Below are positions 34,740-47,959 of a DNA stretch of 64,000 bases, in pieces. Position 1 is the stretch's first letter, and every line of letters begins with the position of its first letter. Below the pieces are notes generated by a model, which searched no databases, was not told the origin of the DNA, and saw only the letters and a program-made list of their open reading frames with translations. The translations under genes were made by a program, and so were the position numbers. This stretch comes from Gossypium raimondii (lineage: Eukaryota; Streptophyta; Magnoliopsida; Malvales; Malvaceae), in assembly GCF_025698545.1 (NCBI RefSeq), contig NC_068576.1:16004028-16068027 (forward strand), read 5' to 3'.

Positions 34740-36520
34740 ATTGCTCGATCCATTTATGTTGAAAGGTTCTAACTATGCTTATTAGATGGCAAGAATGAAA
34801 GCCTTCATTAAGTCCACTAATGAGAAAGCATGATGTTTTGTTCTCACAGGATGACAACCACCTATGATTGAGACAGAAGTAGGAAGAATTGAGTTAGCTT
34901 GGACCATTGATGAAGAAAGTCTTGCAAATATCATTTGAAAGCTCTTTATGTTATCTTTTGTGATGTCAATGAACAAGAATTTAAGAGGGTATCAAAGTGT
35001 ACAATTACTAAATAGGCATGTAACATCCTTTAAACTGCCCATGAAAGAACCAATACATAAATCATTCTAAGATGCAGATGTTAACCACCAAGTTCAAGAA
35101 CCTAAGACTGCAGAGTTTACAAACCATTAGTCAATTTTATGCAAAACTTTGTGATCTGTCTAATCAATCATTTGCCCTTGTAGAAGAATATTTCAATTCC
35201 AAATTGGTTAGGAAGGTGTTGAGATCATTACTTAAGAGATTTGATATCAAAGTCATTGCCATCAAGGAGGCAAAGTACCTAGATAGTTTATGGATTGATG
35301 AGCTAATTGGCTCGTTATAGACCTTTGAAATGAACTTGGATGAAGCCAAACGTAGCAAAACCAAAGGTGGAAGGAGTATTGTTTGGCAAGTGATAGACGC
35401 AGAGCCCATTATTGACTCCACTACAGTAGAAGACATTCAACAATAAATTTCTTTGCTTACTCAAAACTTCAAATTAAGCAAATGGAAGATGATACTTTTC
35501 TATCACAAAAGAAGTGAGGAACTTAGTGAATAAGTTTGGTTTGGAGTGTTCCAAGCCTTCAATAATTCCCATGTCAACAAGTGAAAAGATAGACGCAGAT
35601 GTAGCGGGAGTGCCCACTTTGGATACCAGTTACAAAAGCATGATTGGAAGCCTATTATATCTTACTACAAGCTAAATGGATGTCTAATTTAGTGTTGGTG
35701 TTGTGCCAGAAACCAAGCAAATCCTAAAGAATCACATATCAAAGTAGTCAAAAGGACCATCAGATATGCGCGTAGAACAATTGATTTATGAATTTGGTTT
35801 TCTAAAGATAATGCAATGAATCTTGTTGGTTATAGTGATGCTAACTAGGCTGGAAACCATGGATTTAAATAGCGGTCCGTTACCGAAATAGCGGCCGTTA
35901 TATAGTGGTAGCGGCACCATCCGAAACCGCTACTGCCGAAACCGCTATTATATTTTACAATAAGTTGTGTGAATTTTTTTTAAAATTCAAGACCGCAATA
36001 CCCGCAATGACCGCAATAGCATCCGTTTTGTCTACAACCGCGATAAACACAATGTGACCGAAAACGCGGGCACGACCGCAATTTAAATCCCTGCTGGAAA
36101 CATTGATGATCGAAAAAGCACATTAGGAAGATGTTTCTACCTCGGATCAAACCTTGTGTCCTAGTACAATAAGAAGGAAGCATCCATCTCACTTTCAACA
36201 ATAGAGGCAAAGTACATAGCTACTGGGGAGTTACTGTGCTAAAATTTTTTTACATGAAGCAAATGATAGAGGATTTCAGAGTGGCATCGCTAGTGGCCAC
36301 TTCCTACCATTACAAGAATGCTACCCACATTACCAGGAATTACTGATGCACTCGAGAACTAAACACATGAACATTAAGCATCATTTTATTTGAGAATTGG
36401 TTGAGAATGGTAGAGTTGAACTGAAGTTTGTGCCTAATAAAGTCAACTAGTTGACTTGTTTACTAATGCTTTTGACTTAACAATGTTCGAAAGCTTGAGG
36501 AATTCAATTTGAGTATGTCA
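34740..36520 (+). pseudogene. Ty1/copia gag-pol relic with large internal deletion
   Basis: The first part (35072-35320 and flanks) reads as Gag of the UBN2 type (LTTKFKNLRLQSLQTISQFY). From about 35480 it jumps to the end of reverse transcriptase/RNase H (NKFGLECSKPSIIPMSTSEK, then SYKSMIGSLLYLT), followed after 36102 by IDDRKSTLGRCFYLGSN and EASISLSTIEAKYIA, the usual copia RNase H motifs. Protease, integrase and most of RT are missing. Several stops occur. The RNase H part is split by a hAT-type MITE (35858-36093). Confidence 0.85.
35858..36093. mobile_element. hAT-type MITE, 236 bp, with perfect 8-bp TSD
   Basis: The element starts CATGGATTTAAATAGCGGTC and ends GACCGCAATTTAAATCCCTG, which are inverted repeats of about 20 bp with two to three mismatches. 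Both flanks carry CTGGAAAC (35850-35857 and 36094-36101), the 8-bp duplication expected of hAT insertion. Removing the element and one flank copy restores an uninterrupted copia reading frame (AGN joined to IDDRKST). The interior is a series of CGCTA/GCGG motifs with no coding capacity. Confidence 0.92.
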
Positions 36521-37239
36521 AGCTTGAAGACTCAATAGCTGAATGAAGGCATCTAAACACCCACTTTTGATGACGATTTGATTATTTTGGTGAATGAAAA
36601 TTTTTTTGGCACGAAAGCTTTTTTTAAAGGGTAAATTTTCAAGATTTTCTCGCTATATATCTTAGAAGGAATGTCATTAAATGAGGAGGTTACTTTTATT
36701 GGGTATAAGTACTCTGGTAAATCAAACTTTAAACTCATTTGATTCTTCAAATCCTTCTCAATAGCCCTAAAGCAAGAAACTTTACAAAAAATCTTCTTCT
36801 TGATTTTTTTTTCTCAAAACTTTCAACTTTTCAAGAATCTTTCTTCTAATTGCTCAATCGTGTCAAGATTACATCTGAAGAAAAATATGAGGGGGTTCAA
36901 TGTGAAAAATAGGATGTTGAAGAAGGCTCATCAATTCAAGCCACAAATACTCAACCTTCATTAGCCACAATGACAACTGAAGTGCCCACTGTCGTTGGCA
37001 CATTTATGAAGAAAGCTACTACTCCCCTTGTATCATACCCTTCTTCTAAAGACTCATCCATACTATAGGTCAATGAGATAAGGGGAAAAGTTACCTCAAA
37101 GGCTATGGACACCAGTGAAGTATAGTTGTCACGTACTGTTAAACAAATCGTGGCTAAGATCAAGGATTAGCTGGCAAATCCTCCCATGCCCGAATACCAG
37201 CCAATGCCTTATCAGACAATATATGTCCTATCCTATGTA
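36521..37239 (+). other. Unassigned sequence with a short open-like stretch at 36890-37180
   Basis: The plus strand at about 36960-37170 reads as protein-like sequence with two stops (starts MTTEVPTVVGTFMKKA). I do not recognise it; it could be retroelement Gag. The rest is AT-rich. Confidence 0.3.
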
Positions 37240-40200
37240 ATGCCCTTAAAACCACTATGATGTAAGTGGTACTATACCAAGAATATGCATAACAGATTTC
37301 TCAGGAAAATTAAGTGTAATATATCAATGATACAAACAAACTACCAACTACTAACGACCTAAAAACCTTCGCTAAAAAAACTATCAATATAGGTATGAAT
37401 ACCTTATACCGATGGTCCAAAAGGCTATTCTGACGAAATAAATAAATGTTGATAGATGTAATGCTGATATAGAATATTTTTGACGAAAAACATGATCATC
37501 GAAATAAGTCTAAAAGTCTATACCGGCAATCTAAGCATTGCTAAAGTAGAAGCTGTCAATAAAGTACCATCTACTATAGCTGATTTTCGAATACCTATAT
37601 CGATGGTAAAAATCGTCAGTAAATATTCTTATAAATGAAATTCCTATTATACCATGAGTAATACAAATATACCGACAGTTAGTAAGACCATCAAAGTCCA
37701 GTTGTTGCTAATATTTTACTTTGTTTACAATATTAATTTATTTATGATTTTAATTCAATATACTTTATTCAAAGTAAAAATATATCTAAATAAAATCTAA
37801 ATTAAATCAAACTAAGCAAATTATATAATACAAACATAATCCAAATATAAATCAAATACATAATCCAATTTCTTTAATAGGCTTTATTATGCTAGCAAAT
37901 GAACTATGCACCCAACTTTCCATGCACAAGAAACTCGCATCATGTCACAAAGTCAGAAGTTGTCTGCTCGAAGCCTCATTTTCTTGAGCTGCTTCATCGT
38001 GATGCTCTACCCAAGTCCTCAACACTACCTTGATATAGATGTAAATAATCATAGTAAGCCAAAAAGAAAACGTGTTTGTCATAGAAAGCATCAAATATAG
38101 ATGTAAATAATCATTGGATTTCAGAAAAGGTTTCTTTTAGATAAAATGTTTAATCATACATAAAAGCCTTTTACATATTCCTCGGCAGAAAAACCTTTTG
38201 TCAACTTAACTTGAGAAGGGCGTGCATCACATTCTTCATGGTTAGAACAAATGACAATGTTTTCCTAAACATGTTCAACTTCCTGTGACCTTGCATTGCC
38301 CAAACAAAAATTTGTTTTAAGAAAGATTTTAAATTTAATGCACTACTTTTATTAAATTCGATAAAATGTTTTAAGGGTGGAGCTTAGTTATGTTATCTTT
38401 TAATTAAATTGGCATTAGAAATCCAATTTCAAAGCTGGAACAAAAAGTAATGATCATTGGAACTCACCAAATAACAGGCAATTCAACAAAGATGCAAGTA
38501 GTGAGATTGAAGCTTGCAGACCTAAGAAACCTTGTAGATGAATCTATGAAGACCAACCTCTTTCATCCTTGGAGATTTTACAATTCCATGTTTGACTAAA
38601 CGTTGCTACTTAATATAATTAATATAAGTTACAATTTCAAAACAGAATCAACAATGACAAAGCAATTGAGTGTAAATCGTATCCGCTGAGCATTATCTAA
38701 AGAAATGAGAGAAAACATAAAACTTGACCCTTACATTATCTTGTATTTCCTCTGATTTGAAGTATGTAGAGATACAAGGACCGAGCAAAACTTGTGAAAA
38801 CCAATTGAGTACACCATATTAGTTTTAATAGATATTTCCTTAAAATTTTAAAATCTATAGAGTTGAATTATTACTTTTATGTTGCTTGTGGTTAGATAGG
38901 ATTGCAACAAGTACTTCGAGCAGCCTTTTTTATCAAATGTAGTCACTTGTCAAGCAGGTAGAAACAATTACATTTGTAGTTTAAACATGATCAAAGCAAA
39001 AGCCCCTTACTTTACCACCCACTAAAGCTTAATTGAATCTTCAAGCTTTGTTTAATCGTATCCACCAAAGCCCCTTTGTTTTTTTTTAATCATTGATGCA
39101 TTCCTAGTCTGATACATGGTGCCTAGCTCTCTACCACTTATTCCTAGTCTGATGCATCAATGAAGCTCTCTACCAAAGAAATTGCGCCCTTTATCATCGG
39201 CTACAATAATTCTTTAAGTCAACAACCATACGACCAGACTACTTAATTAGAGTTTTTAATTAATACAAGACTTTGGACTGTCCTAAGATGGTCTCTAATT
39301 GCAAACTATCAATGCCAGGTTCTCACGGTATTTAAAATAAGCACCCAGATTCGAAGCTAATTCTAAAATTAAAATGATATTTAATTGGCATATAGAGCTA
39401 ATTCTGCTTATATGACAACGTTTTGATGACCAACTTATAATCCAACCATTAAAAAAGTGAGAATAATTATTGTACTCAGGATTTCGCTTGATTTCTTCCT
39501 CATTCATCCGCATTCCAACTATTCGTTCTTGTTTGTATCCTCACAGAAAATGACTGACCTAAACAGAAAAAGCGAGAACAGCATCATGAGAATGCAACAG
39601 AGGAAGTGACTGATCTCGACATTAAGAATGTCTTACCCAACTACTGCACTGCGAGGGAAAACCCCTAAATAGTACTTAGTAAGTGTGATACTGCTTGCAT
39701 CATCTATATGTGTAACACAGCGTGGAGCTTCATAGAACGGTGAATCTGGAAATTTGAACGGTGAATTAAATCTATGAAAATCTGAAATTAAAAAATTTTA
39801 AAAATTAAGTTAACAAAATTATGCAAAAGGAAGTTGTTAAGGCCTTGTTTTTATTTCCACATAAACCAAACCATCTACCTGCCAATTCCAGTTTCTTTAA
39901 CTCTTTTTCCACTTAATATTTCAAATATTACTAAATTGAGAAGAAATTAGAACTTGGAGAAGCGAGGGGCTGAGTATTTGAGACGCTTCGGACTCTTTTT
40001 ACCCGCCATAGCTAAGACACAAAGCCAGCTGAGTTTAGCACAGTCGACGAGGATACGGCCTGGATGCGACACCACACGTCGCGGTGCAACTGTGAAAGAG
40101 TGGCGAAAGGAGAGTGAGAACAAGGACGCCACATGCCGATCTCTGTAGATGTATGGCAACGGCAGTGATATCGGTGATCACGATGGTTTCCCTCTTCATT

Positions 40201-40740
40201 GCTTGATGAAGACAACACCCTTGTGTTGTTCTTGTTAAACAACAAATGAAATCCACAAGCTTCATCGCTTGGTGAAGAGGGAGGAAACGGAGAAAGAAAA
40301 GAACGAAAATAAACAAGGAAAACTGAGTTTTAGGGTTAGTAAACTTTTTGAAGATAAAACGAAGTAGAGTTAAACGTTTTTTTATTAAGTGTAAAACTTT
40401 AAAACTATGTATTAACGGAATAAAAAAATTTATAGTTATAGAGTGTTTTATTATTTTAACTTAAAAATGAAATTATTGCCCATTAAAAATAAAATAGTAT
40501 AACTAATTTTTCAGAATTCATCCTATACTGACGTTAACTATTGGTATATACAAAATTTATACTATGGATAAATTTGATTTGTCATTATAAATAGTTTTAT
40601 ATCGACGATAGCAAAATGTGTCAATCTAAGGTCGTTATATATTAACGAACAAGTAATTTATCTGTGTAGATGTATTGATATTGGCAAAACTTAATAGTAA
40701 GTAAAAGTAAATGTTGGTATATGGAAAATTATTTGTAGTG
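37240..40740. mobile_element. Candidate non-autonomous CACTA-like element (ends not proven)
   Basis: The left part (37330-37700) carries repeated 'ataccgatggt', 'accggcaatc' and 'ataccgacagtt' motifs. The right part (40510-40740) carries 'actgacgttaactattgg' and 'tatatcgacgatagc', then ends '...tatttgtagtg', the reverse complement of a CACTACAAATA-type terminus. A matching left terminus and target duplication were not found. The interior (37880-40330) holds scattered open-like stretches with no recognised domain: minus-strand 38160-38310, 39295-39513 (MRMNEEEIKRNPEYNNYSHF) and 40047-40316. Confidence 0.3.
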
Positions 40741-41286
40741 AGAAGTGTTAGGATCTAGTGTCTTTAGTGTAGTTATTTCATCATATATGCTTGTTATTTT
40801 TTGAACAAATTGCTTTAATAAAATTTCATCATTCTCATCATTATCTTTTGTATTTGTTCTTTAATAGTTTTGAATGCAAAACAAATTATATAAGCAAATA
40901 TTGGCTCATTAATTACCTTACGTTTAACTAATATTAAGTTGCATCATATGGTCATGTCATGATGTGAGAAGACAACTTATATTAGTATGTAATCTAAATG
41001 GTCCATAGTCCAAAGAATCAAAATTGAGAATATTGATTCAAGGATTATTATGTCATCTATTAAGTACAATTAGGGAGATACCTTGTCTTAGGTATCGGAG
41101 CAAATGACTCTCATAAGATGGAGACATAGTTGTAATTGTCTAGACTAACAATACATCGAATAGGACCTAGGTTGAATTTATCCTTGATCCATTTATGAGT
41201 TTATTCACTTTTGACATTTAAAGTGTGGCTTACCTCAATCCTGAGTAAATGATGGACTATGCGAGCTTAACTTAAAAGGCCAAGTT
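40741..41286. other. Non-genic AT-rich interval
   Basis: No gene, repeat or regulatory structure was recognised. Confidence 0.35.
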
Positions 41287-43937
41287 CTATGGCGCCCCAA
41301 ACCCGGTCGGGGCGGTCCGACCCAAACCCGGTCGTGGTAGTCCGACCGAAACCCGAAACGACATATTAGTCTCTGAAGTGACCCAGAACTGAACACATAT
41401 AAAATTCAAGCATAGCTATTTTTTTCTTTACGTATAATCAACATTTAGCATACATCTTAATCATATTTGGTCATACAAATTCAAATAAAACATAATTGCA
41501 TGCATTTCTAACATAAAAACATACAACATGTAATCAGGGGTAAAACAGTAATTTCACTCAAACATGTAATCATGCGTGTAATTGAACATATATGAAAATG
41601 TTTATATATATAAATATGTGTAATTGAATGCATATAGAGATAATTGATGATGTCATAAAAATGGATGAATGATTTAATGATGAAAATATATGTGAATTGA
41701 GATGTCGATTAATAATAAATTGAGTAATGTATACCTTATTAACTGTTTGGGTAAAGTCGGATATAATTGACATGCCATAGGATAGGAAGAGTTTAGGGTT
41801 ACTTTGACTACAATTCAATGAGGCACTAGGTGCCAAATTACTTCGGTTATACTAATGAGACACTGGGTGTCAAACTATTTGATAAGCGTTGGGCGTAACT
41901 ATTTGCTTCAGATTTCTCCGATAAGGCACTGGGTGTCAAACTGGTGTGTTGGTTAGATTTGTGTATTCGTCCGAGTCTGAGTCATGTTAATAGGGAGATA
42001 AAATAAAAAAAACTTCATAATTGAAATGATGATAATGAATGAACATTGAAATTCATGAAATTGGAAAATTGAATGTGAGATGTGGTATTTGATATTGTGA
42101 TAGTAAATAGATAAGAAATGGAAGAAAAGTGTGAAATGAAATATCTATTTGTAAAATGAGTTGATATGATAATCGATGATATATATATTCATATTGATAA
42201 TCGGTTATATAAGCCCGTAAAGCTAATATGATTGATGAATGTGATTCGAATTAGTACTGGAAAAAGTAGTGATTGATATTTAATTGACATTCAATATTTA
42301 TTTGGTATAAAGATGAATTGTTATAATATGGGGATTGCAGTTCATATGGTTTAGGATGATTTGGACTGATAATTCATAGTATGAAATAAAAATTTATGTT
42401 TGGCATTAAATTGAAATAGGATGTATTGCATATAAATAGATTGTATGATAAGTTAAGATAGTGAATTGATTTATATGATTATTTGTTTTGTGAATGGTAA
42501 TGAAATGTTGAATAAGTGAATTGAAATGTTATATGATTGAGTTATTATATGGTTGATAAATGTTGAACTCACCTTTTTTATATGTGATTTGTCATGATAG
42601 ACAAACTTTACCAAACTAAGTAGCATATAGTGTATAATTATAACCTAAGGTAAGTTACTTGGATTTAATACCTGTGAACTTACTTAGCATTTGTAATGCT
42701 TACTCCCTTGTTTCCCTTTTCCTTGTAGATGGTCAACTTGCGGAACGTGTCAAGCGGATTGTCGAGAACTCATACTATCTCAGTATTGATTCAATAGTCT
42801 TTCTATCATTTAAATCTCGATTTTGTGGAATGTATATAGGCGATTCGTTTTTTGTCAATCTTAATTGTTGGTACTTTGGTTCTTAATTGTGGTTTGTGTT
42901 TTAAATGGTTATATGTTATATACATAGGCTATTTTAGGTTGATGGTTTAAAGTTATAATTTGAAGTTGTAATTTTGTTATAATGGTTGTCATGCATAATG
43001 TTGAATTTAGTGATTACTATGGTATGTATATAGGCTAAATGATGATAATATGTATAGTGATGGTATGCTTGATTTTGGATCATGAAATGGTTGGAAAATG
43101 GTAATCTTGGGTAAAATGTATGGTATATGTGTTAGTTGATAATTTTGGTATATGCATTCATTAAATTAAGTTGTTTCAATGATAAGCTAAGTTTTGATTA
43201 TGTACAAGGTAAATCGTACTATGATGATACATGTTCGTATGCATAATTGAGTTTATGCTTTGAATTTGGTTGTGATGGTGTCAAATGGCATATTGGTTAG
43301 TATTAGGATAATGGTGCCTAATTGCATACTTAGTTGTTTATTATAATAGGTAAGATGGTTAATAGATCATGGTTGAATCATGGCATGTTTGTAATGAGTT
43401 GAGTGAGTCTTATACAGGTTATATGTGTACCTATTTGTATCTATGAATTAAGATATAGGTTTAGGCATGAAATGAACTTTCAAACTTGTGATTTTTGACC
43501 ATCTGGATAAAAGTATCAATGCCAAGGACCAAGGTATCGATACTTGACCAAATGAACAATTTTCTAAATGGGTAGAATACCAATTTGGTATCGATACCTA
43601 ATTATTAACATCAATATTTTTTCTCAGGGTATCGATAAAATGTTTTGAACTAAACTTTTTTAAAATTTTGACAGAATTCCAAAATGATATTGATACCATT
43701 CACTAGGTATCAATACAGATTCCAAGGTTTTGAAAATTTACAGTTTGGTCCTTTTTCATGCTCGAGTCTAATCTATTGTATTTTAAAGGTCGATTTAGTC
43801 CTATTTTCATTTGTAATAATTAATTGTGTGTGTTAATATGATCATTTAATGGTTTAAATTGCACGTGATTATTCCAAAGTTATTTGTAGCATTTCATAGC
43901 TCGGGTCCGACCATCGAACCAAGTTTGGGGTGTTATA
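41287..43937. mobile_element. LTR-derived block, probably two nested or abutting LTR fragments
   Basis: The plus strand at 41287 reads 'ggcgccccaaacccggtcgg', an LTR-start-like phrase. The minus strand at about 43936 reads 'ataacaccccaaacttgg', another LTR start in the opposite direction. One LTR cannot have both starts, so at least two pieces are present. The minus-strand piece includes 'gtatcgatac' phrases (43500-43720). The join between the pieces is not visible. No coding capacity. Confidence 0.5.
41815..41950 (+). repeat. Short tandem motif array (GAGGCACTRGGTGYCAAA units)
   Basis: Three main units, 'gaggcactaggtgccaaat', 'gagacactgggtgtcaaac' and 'aaggcactgggtgtcaaac', with an intermediate 'gcgttgggcgtaac', occur within about 130 bases inside the LTR block. 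Confidence 0.7.
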
Positions 43938-44470
43938 ATGCCTTGAAGAAAAGAGGAAGAAATTGAAGAGTTTTAAGAGGTTTTTCTTTGAAGTTGATGG
44001 AAGATTTGGTGTTTGGGAGGAAGGAATTTCAAATTTCTGGAGAGAATTTGAGAGAACTTGAAGGGATTTGAAAATTTCAAATGAGAATGAAGATGGGAGG
44101 GAGTGGCAATTGGTTTTTAAAATTGACAGGAAAGACAACCCAATATATTTTTTTAAGTTTGGGGCATTTGTAATTGGGCCACTCTGAAGTTTATCCCTTT
44201 TACAAATTTAATCCTTCCTCTTAATTTAAAACTCATTTCCTTTATTCTTTTAAATCTCAATTTAATTTTTAAAATTTGTTTCATTTTTTTTGAAAACCGT
44301 TTTAATTTTTTTCGAATATTATTTTAGTAAAATTAATTTTTTGGATACTTAATTCCGAGTTCCCTTTTCTAATTTTAATTCTCAAATTTTTTTAGACTAA
44401 CCTTTAGTCTCTAAATCGAAGATCTAATCTACTAATCTCAAAACTATTAGACCTGATTTTAGGACGTGAC
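43938..44470 (-). mobile_element. Partial 3' LTR of the minus-strand chromovirus
   Basis: Reading the minus strand, a polypurine run AGTGGGGGAGAG (about 44478-44490) is followed by TGTCACGTCCTAAAATC at 44470, the expected polypurine tract and LTR start directly after pol. The LTR is interrupted at 43937 by the LTR start of another element. Confidence 0.6.
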
Positions 44471-44499
44471 AACTCTCCCCCACTAAAAAGAAAATTTGT

Positions 44500-46600
44500 C
44501 CTTAAAATTTACCTGAATCGAACAAATAGTGGTACTGATGTCTCATCGCGTTTTCAACTTCCCACGTACCCTCTTCAGTATTGTGGTTACGCCACAAGAC
44601 CTTCACCAACCGAATCGTCTTATTATGCAAGAACTTAACCTTACGAGTTAAGATCTCAACTGGCCTCTCATCATATATGAGATCAGATCAAACATTGATC
44701 TCCTTAACCAACACAATATGGCATGAGTCCAATCTATACTTCCGCAACATCAACACATGGAAGACATCATGGATCCGCTCAAGTTCTACTGAACCTTGCG
44801 ACGATAGGCTATCGGTCTAATCTTATCAATAACCTCATAAGGTCTAATAAACCTCGGACTCAATTTACCCTTCTGTTTGAATCTTAACACCTTCCTCCAA
44901 AGAGAAACATTTAAGAAAACTCTATCACCAATTTGAAACTCGATATCTTGACGTCTTAAATCCACATAAGACTTATGTTTATTTGATGTTGTTTTCAACC
45001 GCTTACATATCAATTTCACTTAATCCTCCGTCTCCCAAATAAAATCTGGACCAACAATCCATCTCTCACCCATCTCTAACCAACACAAATGAGTCATGTA
45101 TCTCCTACCATATAACACAAATGAGTCATGCATCTCCTACCATATAACACCTACCATATAACACCTAACCAACACAAATGGTGCCATCTGAATACTTGTC
45201 TGATAACTGTTGTTGTAAGCGAACTTAGCTAACGGCAAATAACGCTCCCAATTGCCCCCAAACTCGATTACACAACTACGAGCATATCCTCTAGAACCTG
45301 AATCACCCTCTCCGACTGACCATCTATCTGAGGATGATAAGTTGTACTGAAGTGAAGTTTCAACCCCAAAGCTTCTTATAGACTCTTCCAAAATCTCGAG
45401 GTAAACTGCAGATTTCTATCGAAAATAAGAAAAATCAGTACACCATGAATACATACGATCTCTGTTATATACAATTCCGCTAGCTTTTACACGGAGTAGT
45501 TAGTACGCACAACTAGAAATGGTGCACTCTTCGAAAATCAGTCTACAATCACCCAAACTGAATCATTCTTTGTCGAGGTTAGAGGCAAACTCGAGACAAA
45601 GTCCATCATAATACTCTCCCATTTCCATTCCAAGATGCTAATCGGTTGAAGCAATCTTAAAGGATACTGATGCTCTGCCTTTACTCTCTGACAAACTAGA
45701 CACCTTGATACAAAATCTACCACATCATATTTCAGTCTAGGCCACCGATACAACTCACGAAGATCTCGATACATCTTATTACTACTAGGGAGCATAACAT
45801 AAAGACTACTATGCACCTTAGTAAAAAACACAAGCCTTAGGTCTACATCATCAGGCACACATAGTTTTCCTCGGAAACTCAAAATCCCTTCAGCATTTAG
45901 CTCGAAATCTTCATAACACTTTGCTCAACCGAACAAATCCTCCTAACCAAACTCTCATCATCCAACTGTTTCTTCTTAATTTATTGAGGTAAACTCGACT
46001 TTATCTGAAGTTCAGCTAACAACCCACCATCACTAGTCGCACCTAATTGCGCAAACCTAGCTTGCAGCTCAGTAATCGATTTTTGGTTCAACACATTAGC
46101 GACTATATTTGCCTTACCGAGATGATACTCAATCACACAGTCATAATCTTTCAACAGTTCAATCCAATGCCTTTGCCTTAAGTTCCACTCATTCTGGGCA
46201 ATGAGGTACTTAAGGATCTTATTATCTATGTAAACAATACACTTCTCACCAAACAAGTAATGGTGCCAAATCTTGAGCGCTAACACCATGACAACTAATT
46301 CCAAATCACGAGTTGGGTAATTACGCTTATGTATTTTCAATTGTCTTGAGGCATATCAACACACAATCGAGCCTCGTATATGATGCATCACTATAAACCA
46401 CATAATCTTTACCAAGCTTCGATTGAATCAACACAGGCGCCTTAGTCAAAATTGCCTTGAGCTTTTTAAAGCTCTTCTGTCTCTCATCGGTCCACTCAAA
46501 CACCACATTATTTTATAGTAGCTTTGTTAAAGGTGGAGCTATAATAGAAAAGCCCTCAACAAACCTACGATAATAGCCAGCCAGTCCAAAGAAACTTTGA
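44500..46600 (-). pseudogene. RNase H, integrase and chromodomain of a Ty3 chromovirus, decayed
   Basis: Minus strand, 5' to 3': RNase H (46340-45981, NYPTRDLELVVMVLALKIWHHYLFG); the integrase zinc-binding and core start (45882-45538, HSSLYVMLPSSNKMYRDL, then WPRLKYDVVDFVSRCLVCQR, ending in MMDFVSSLP); core remainder (45391-45137); integrase C-terminus (45019-44786, KLSPRFIRPYEVI); and a chromodomain-like tail at about 44610-44500 (KVLWRNHNTEEGTWEVEN). Order and chromodomain point to the Tekay/Del lineage. Parts sit in different frames with stops between them. Chromodomains of such elements target integration to heterochromatin. Confidence 0.85.
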
Positions 46601-47431
46601 CCTCAGTAACAGACTTTGGCGACTTCCACTCCACTATTGCCTCAACCTTTTTCTAAATCCACACGAATCTCATCTGCTAGAACAACATGGCCCAGAAAAT
46701 CACTTAATTCAACCATAATTCACGCTTACTCAGCTTCGCAAACAGTTGTTTCTCCCACAAAATCTGCAAAATAATCCGCAGATGTGCTTCATGATCATCC
46801 TTGGTGCGTGAGTACACAAGGATATCATTTATAAAGATAACTATGAATTAATTCAAATACGAGTGAAAATTCAGTTCATCAAGTCCATGAATGCATTAGG
46901 AGCATTTGTCAAACCAAAAGGCATGACCAAGAACTCATAATGTCTATATCGGGTCTTGAATGCAGTTTTCAAAATATCTGACTCCTTCACCTTAAGCTGA
47001 CAGTACCCTGATCTCATATCTATCTTCGAGAATATAGTCACACCTCTGAACTGATCAAACAGTTCATCAATCTAGGGCAATGGATACTTATTCTTGATGG
47101 TAAACTTATTCAACTGGTGATAGTCGATGCATAGCCTCAAAGTACCATCCTTCTTCTTTACGAACAAAACTGGCGCACTCTAATGGGACACTCGGTCGGA
47201 TGAAACCCCGATCAAGCAACTATTGCAACTAGAGTTTCAACTTTGTTAGCTCATTTTGTGCCATGCGATAGGGCACAATAGACACGGTGTGGTACTACGG
47301 TATAACTCGATGCCAAACTCCACCTCACGATCTGGCGACAATCTCGACAACTCTTTCGGTAAAACAACAAAAAAGTCTCTTATAGTATGAATATATTGAA
47401 CCCTCAGCTCCTTACACCCCGAATTCAACAT
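46601..47431 (-). pseudogene. Reverse transcriptase of the chromovirus, with altered catalytic motif
   Basis: 47431-47246 holds the protease-RT linker (PKELSRLSPDREVEFGIELY). 47130-46800 carries [27 protein letters not shown] and [15 protein letters not shown]. At about 46825 the FxDD catalytic site reads FIND, with the first Asp replaced by Asn. Several stops are present, so the product cannot function. Confidence 0.85.
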
Positions 47432-47461
47432 ATAAGCCAGATATGCCTCACAGCTTTTACT

Positions 47462-47850
47462 TTACATCATCTCGGCCTTGATCACTGAAATCACATTAGA
47501 AAGAAGTTCTGGTCTCTCCCCAATAACAAAGACCTCCACTCCATCACTATCACACAAAGTAATCCGTTTCAACTTAAAATCCACCTTTGCCTGATGCTTG
47601 GTCAGCCAACCCATACCGAGAATCACATTGAATCTATGGAAAGGTAATTCCATAAAATTAATAGGAAAAACATGACCTTGGATCATTAGGGGACACCTAT
47701 GATACACCCGACCTACTACCACGGCGTCACCCAAAGGACTAGTAACAGTCATACCCAACCTATTGGTCTTTACCAAAATCCCCAACTCACTAGCCAGATC
47801 ATATAATATGTACAAATGGGTCGAACCAGAGTCAATAAAAAAAATTAAAG
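47462..47850 (-). pseudogene. Aspartic protease of the chromovirus
   Basis: The active-site triad D-S-G lies at 47841-47833 in FIDSGSTHLYILYDLA. The flap and C-terminal parts follow (FNVILGMGWLTKHQAKVDF, typical of Ty3 proteases). This is one of the better preserved parts of the element. Confidence 0.85.
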
Positions 47851-47959
47851 GAATAGATTACAATGTGAAAGTACCTGCAATTACATCAGTCGCCTCCCAG
47901 ACCTGTGACCCATGAAAAACATATACACGTACTAGTCCTCTAGTCTTAATTCGTGCAGT

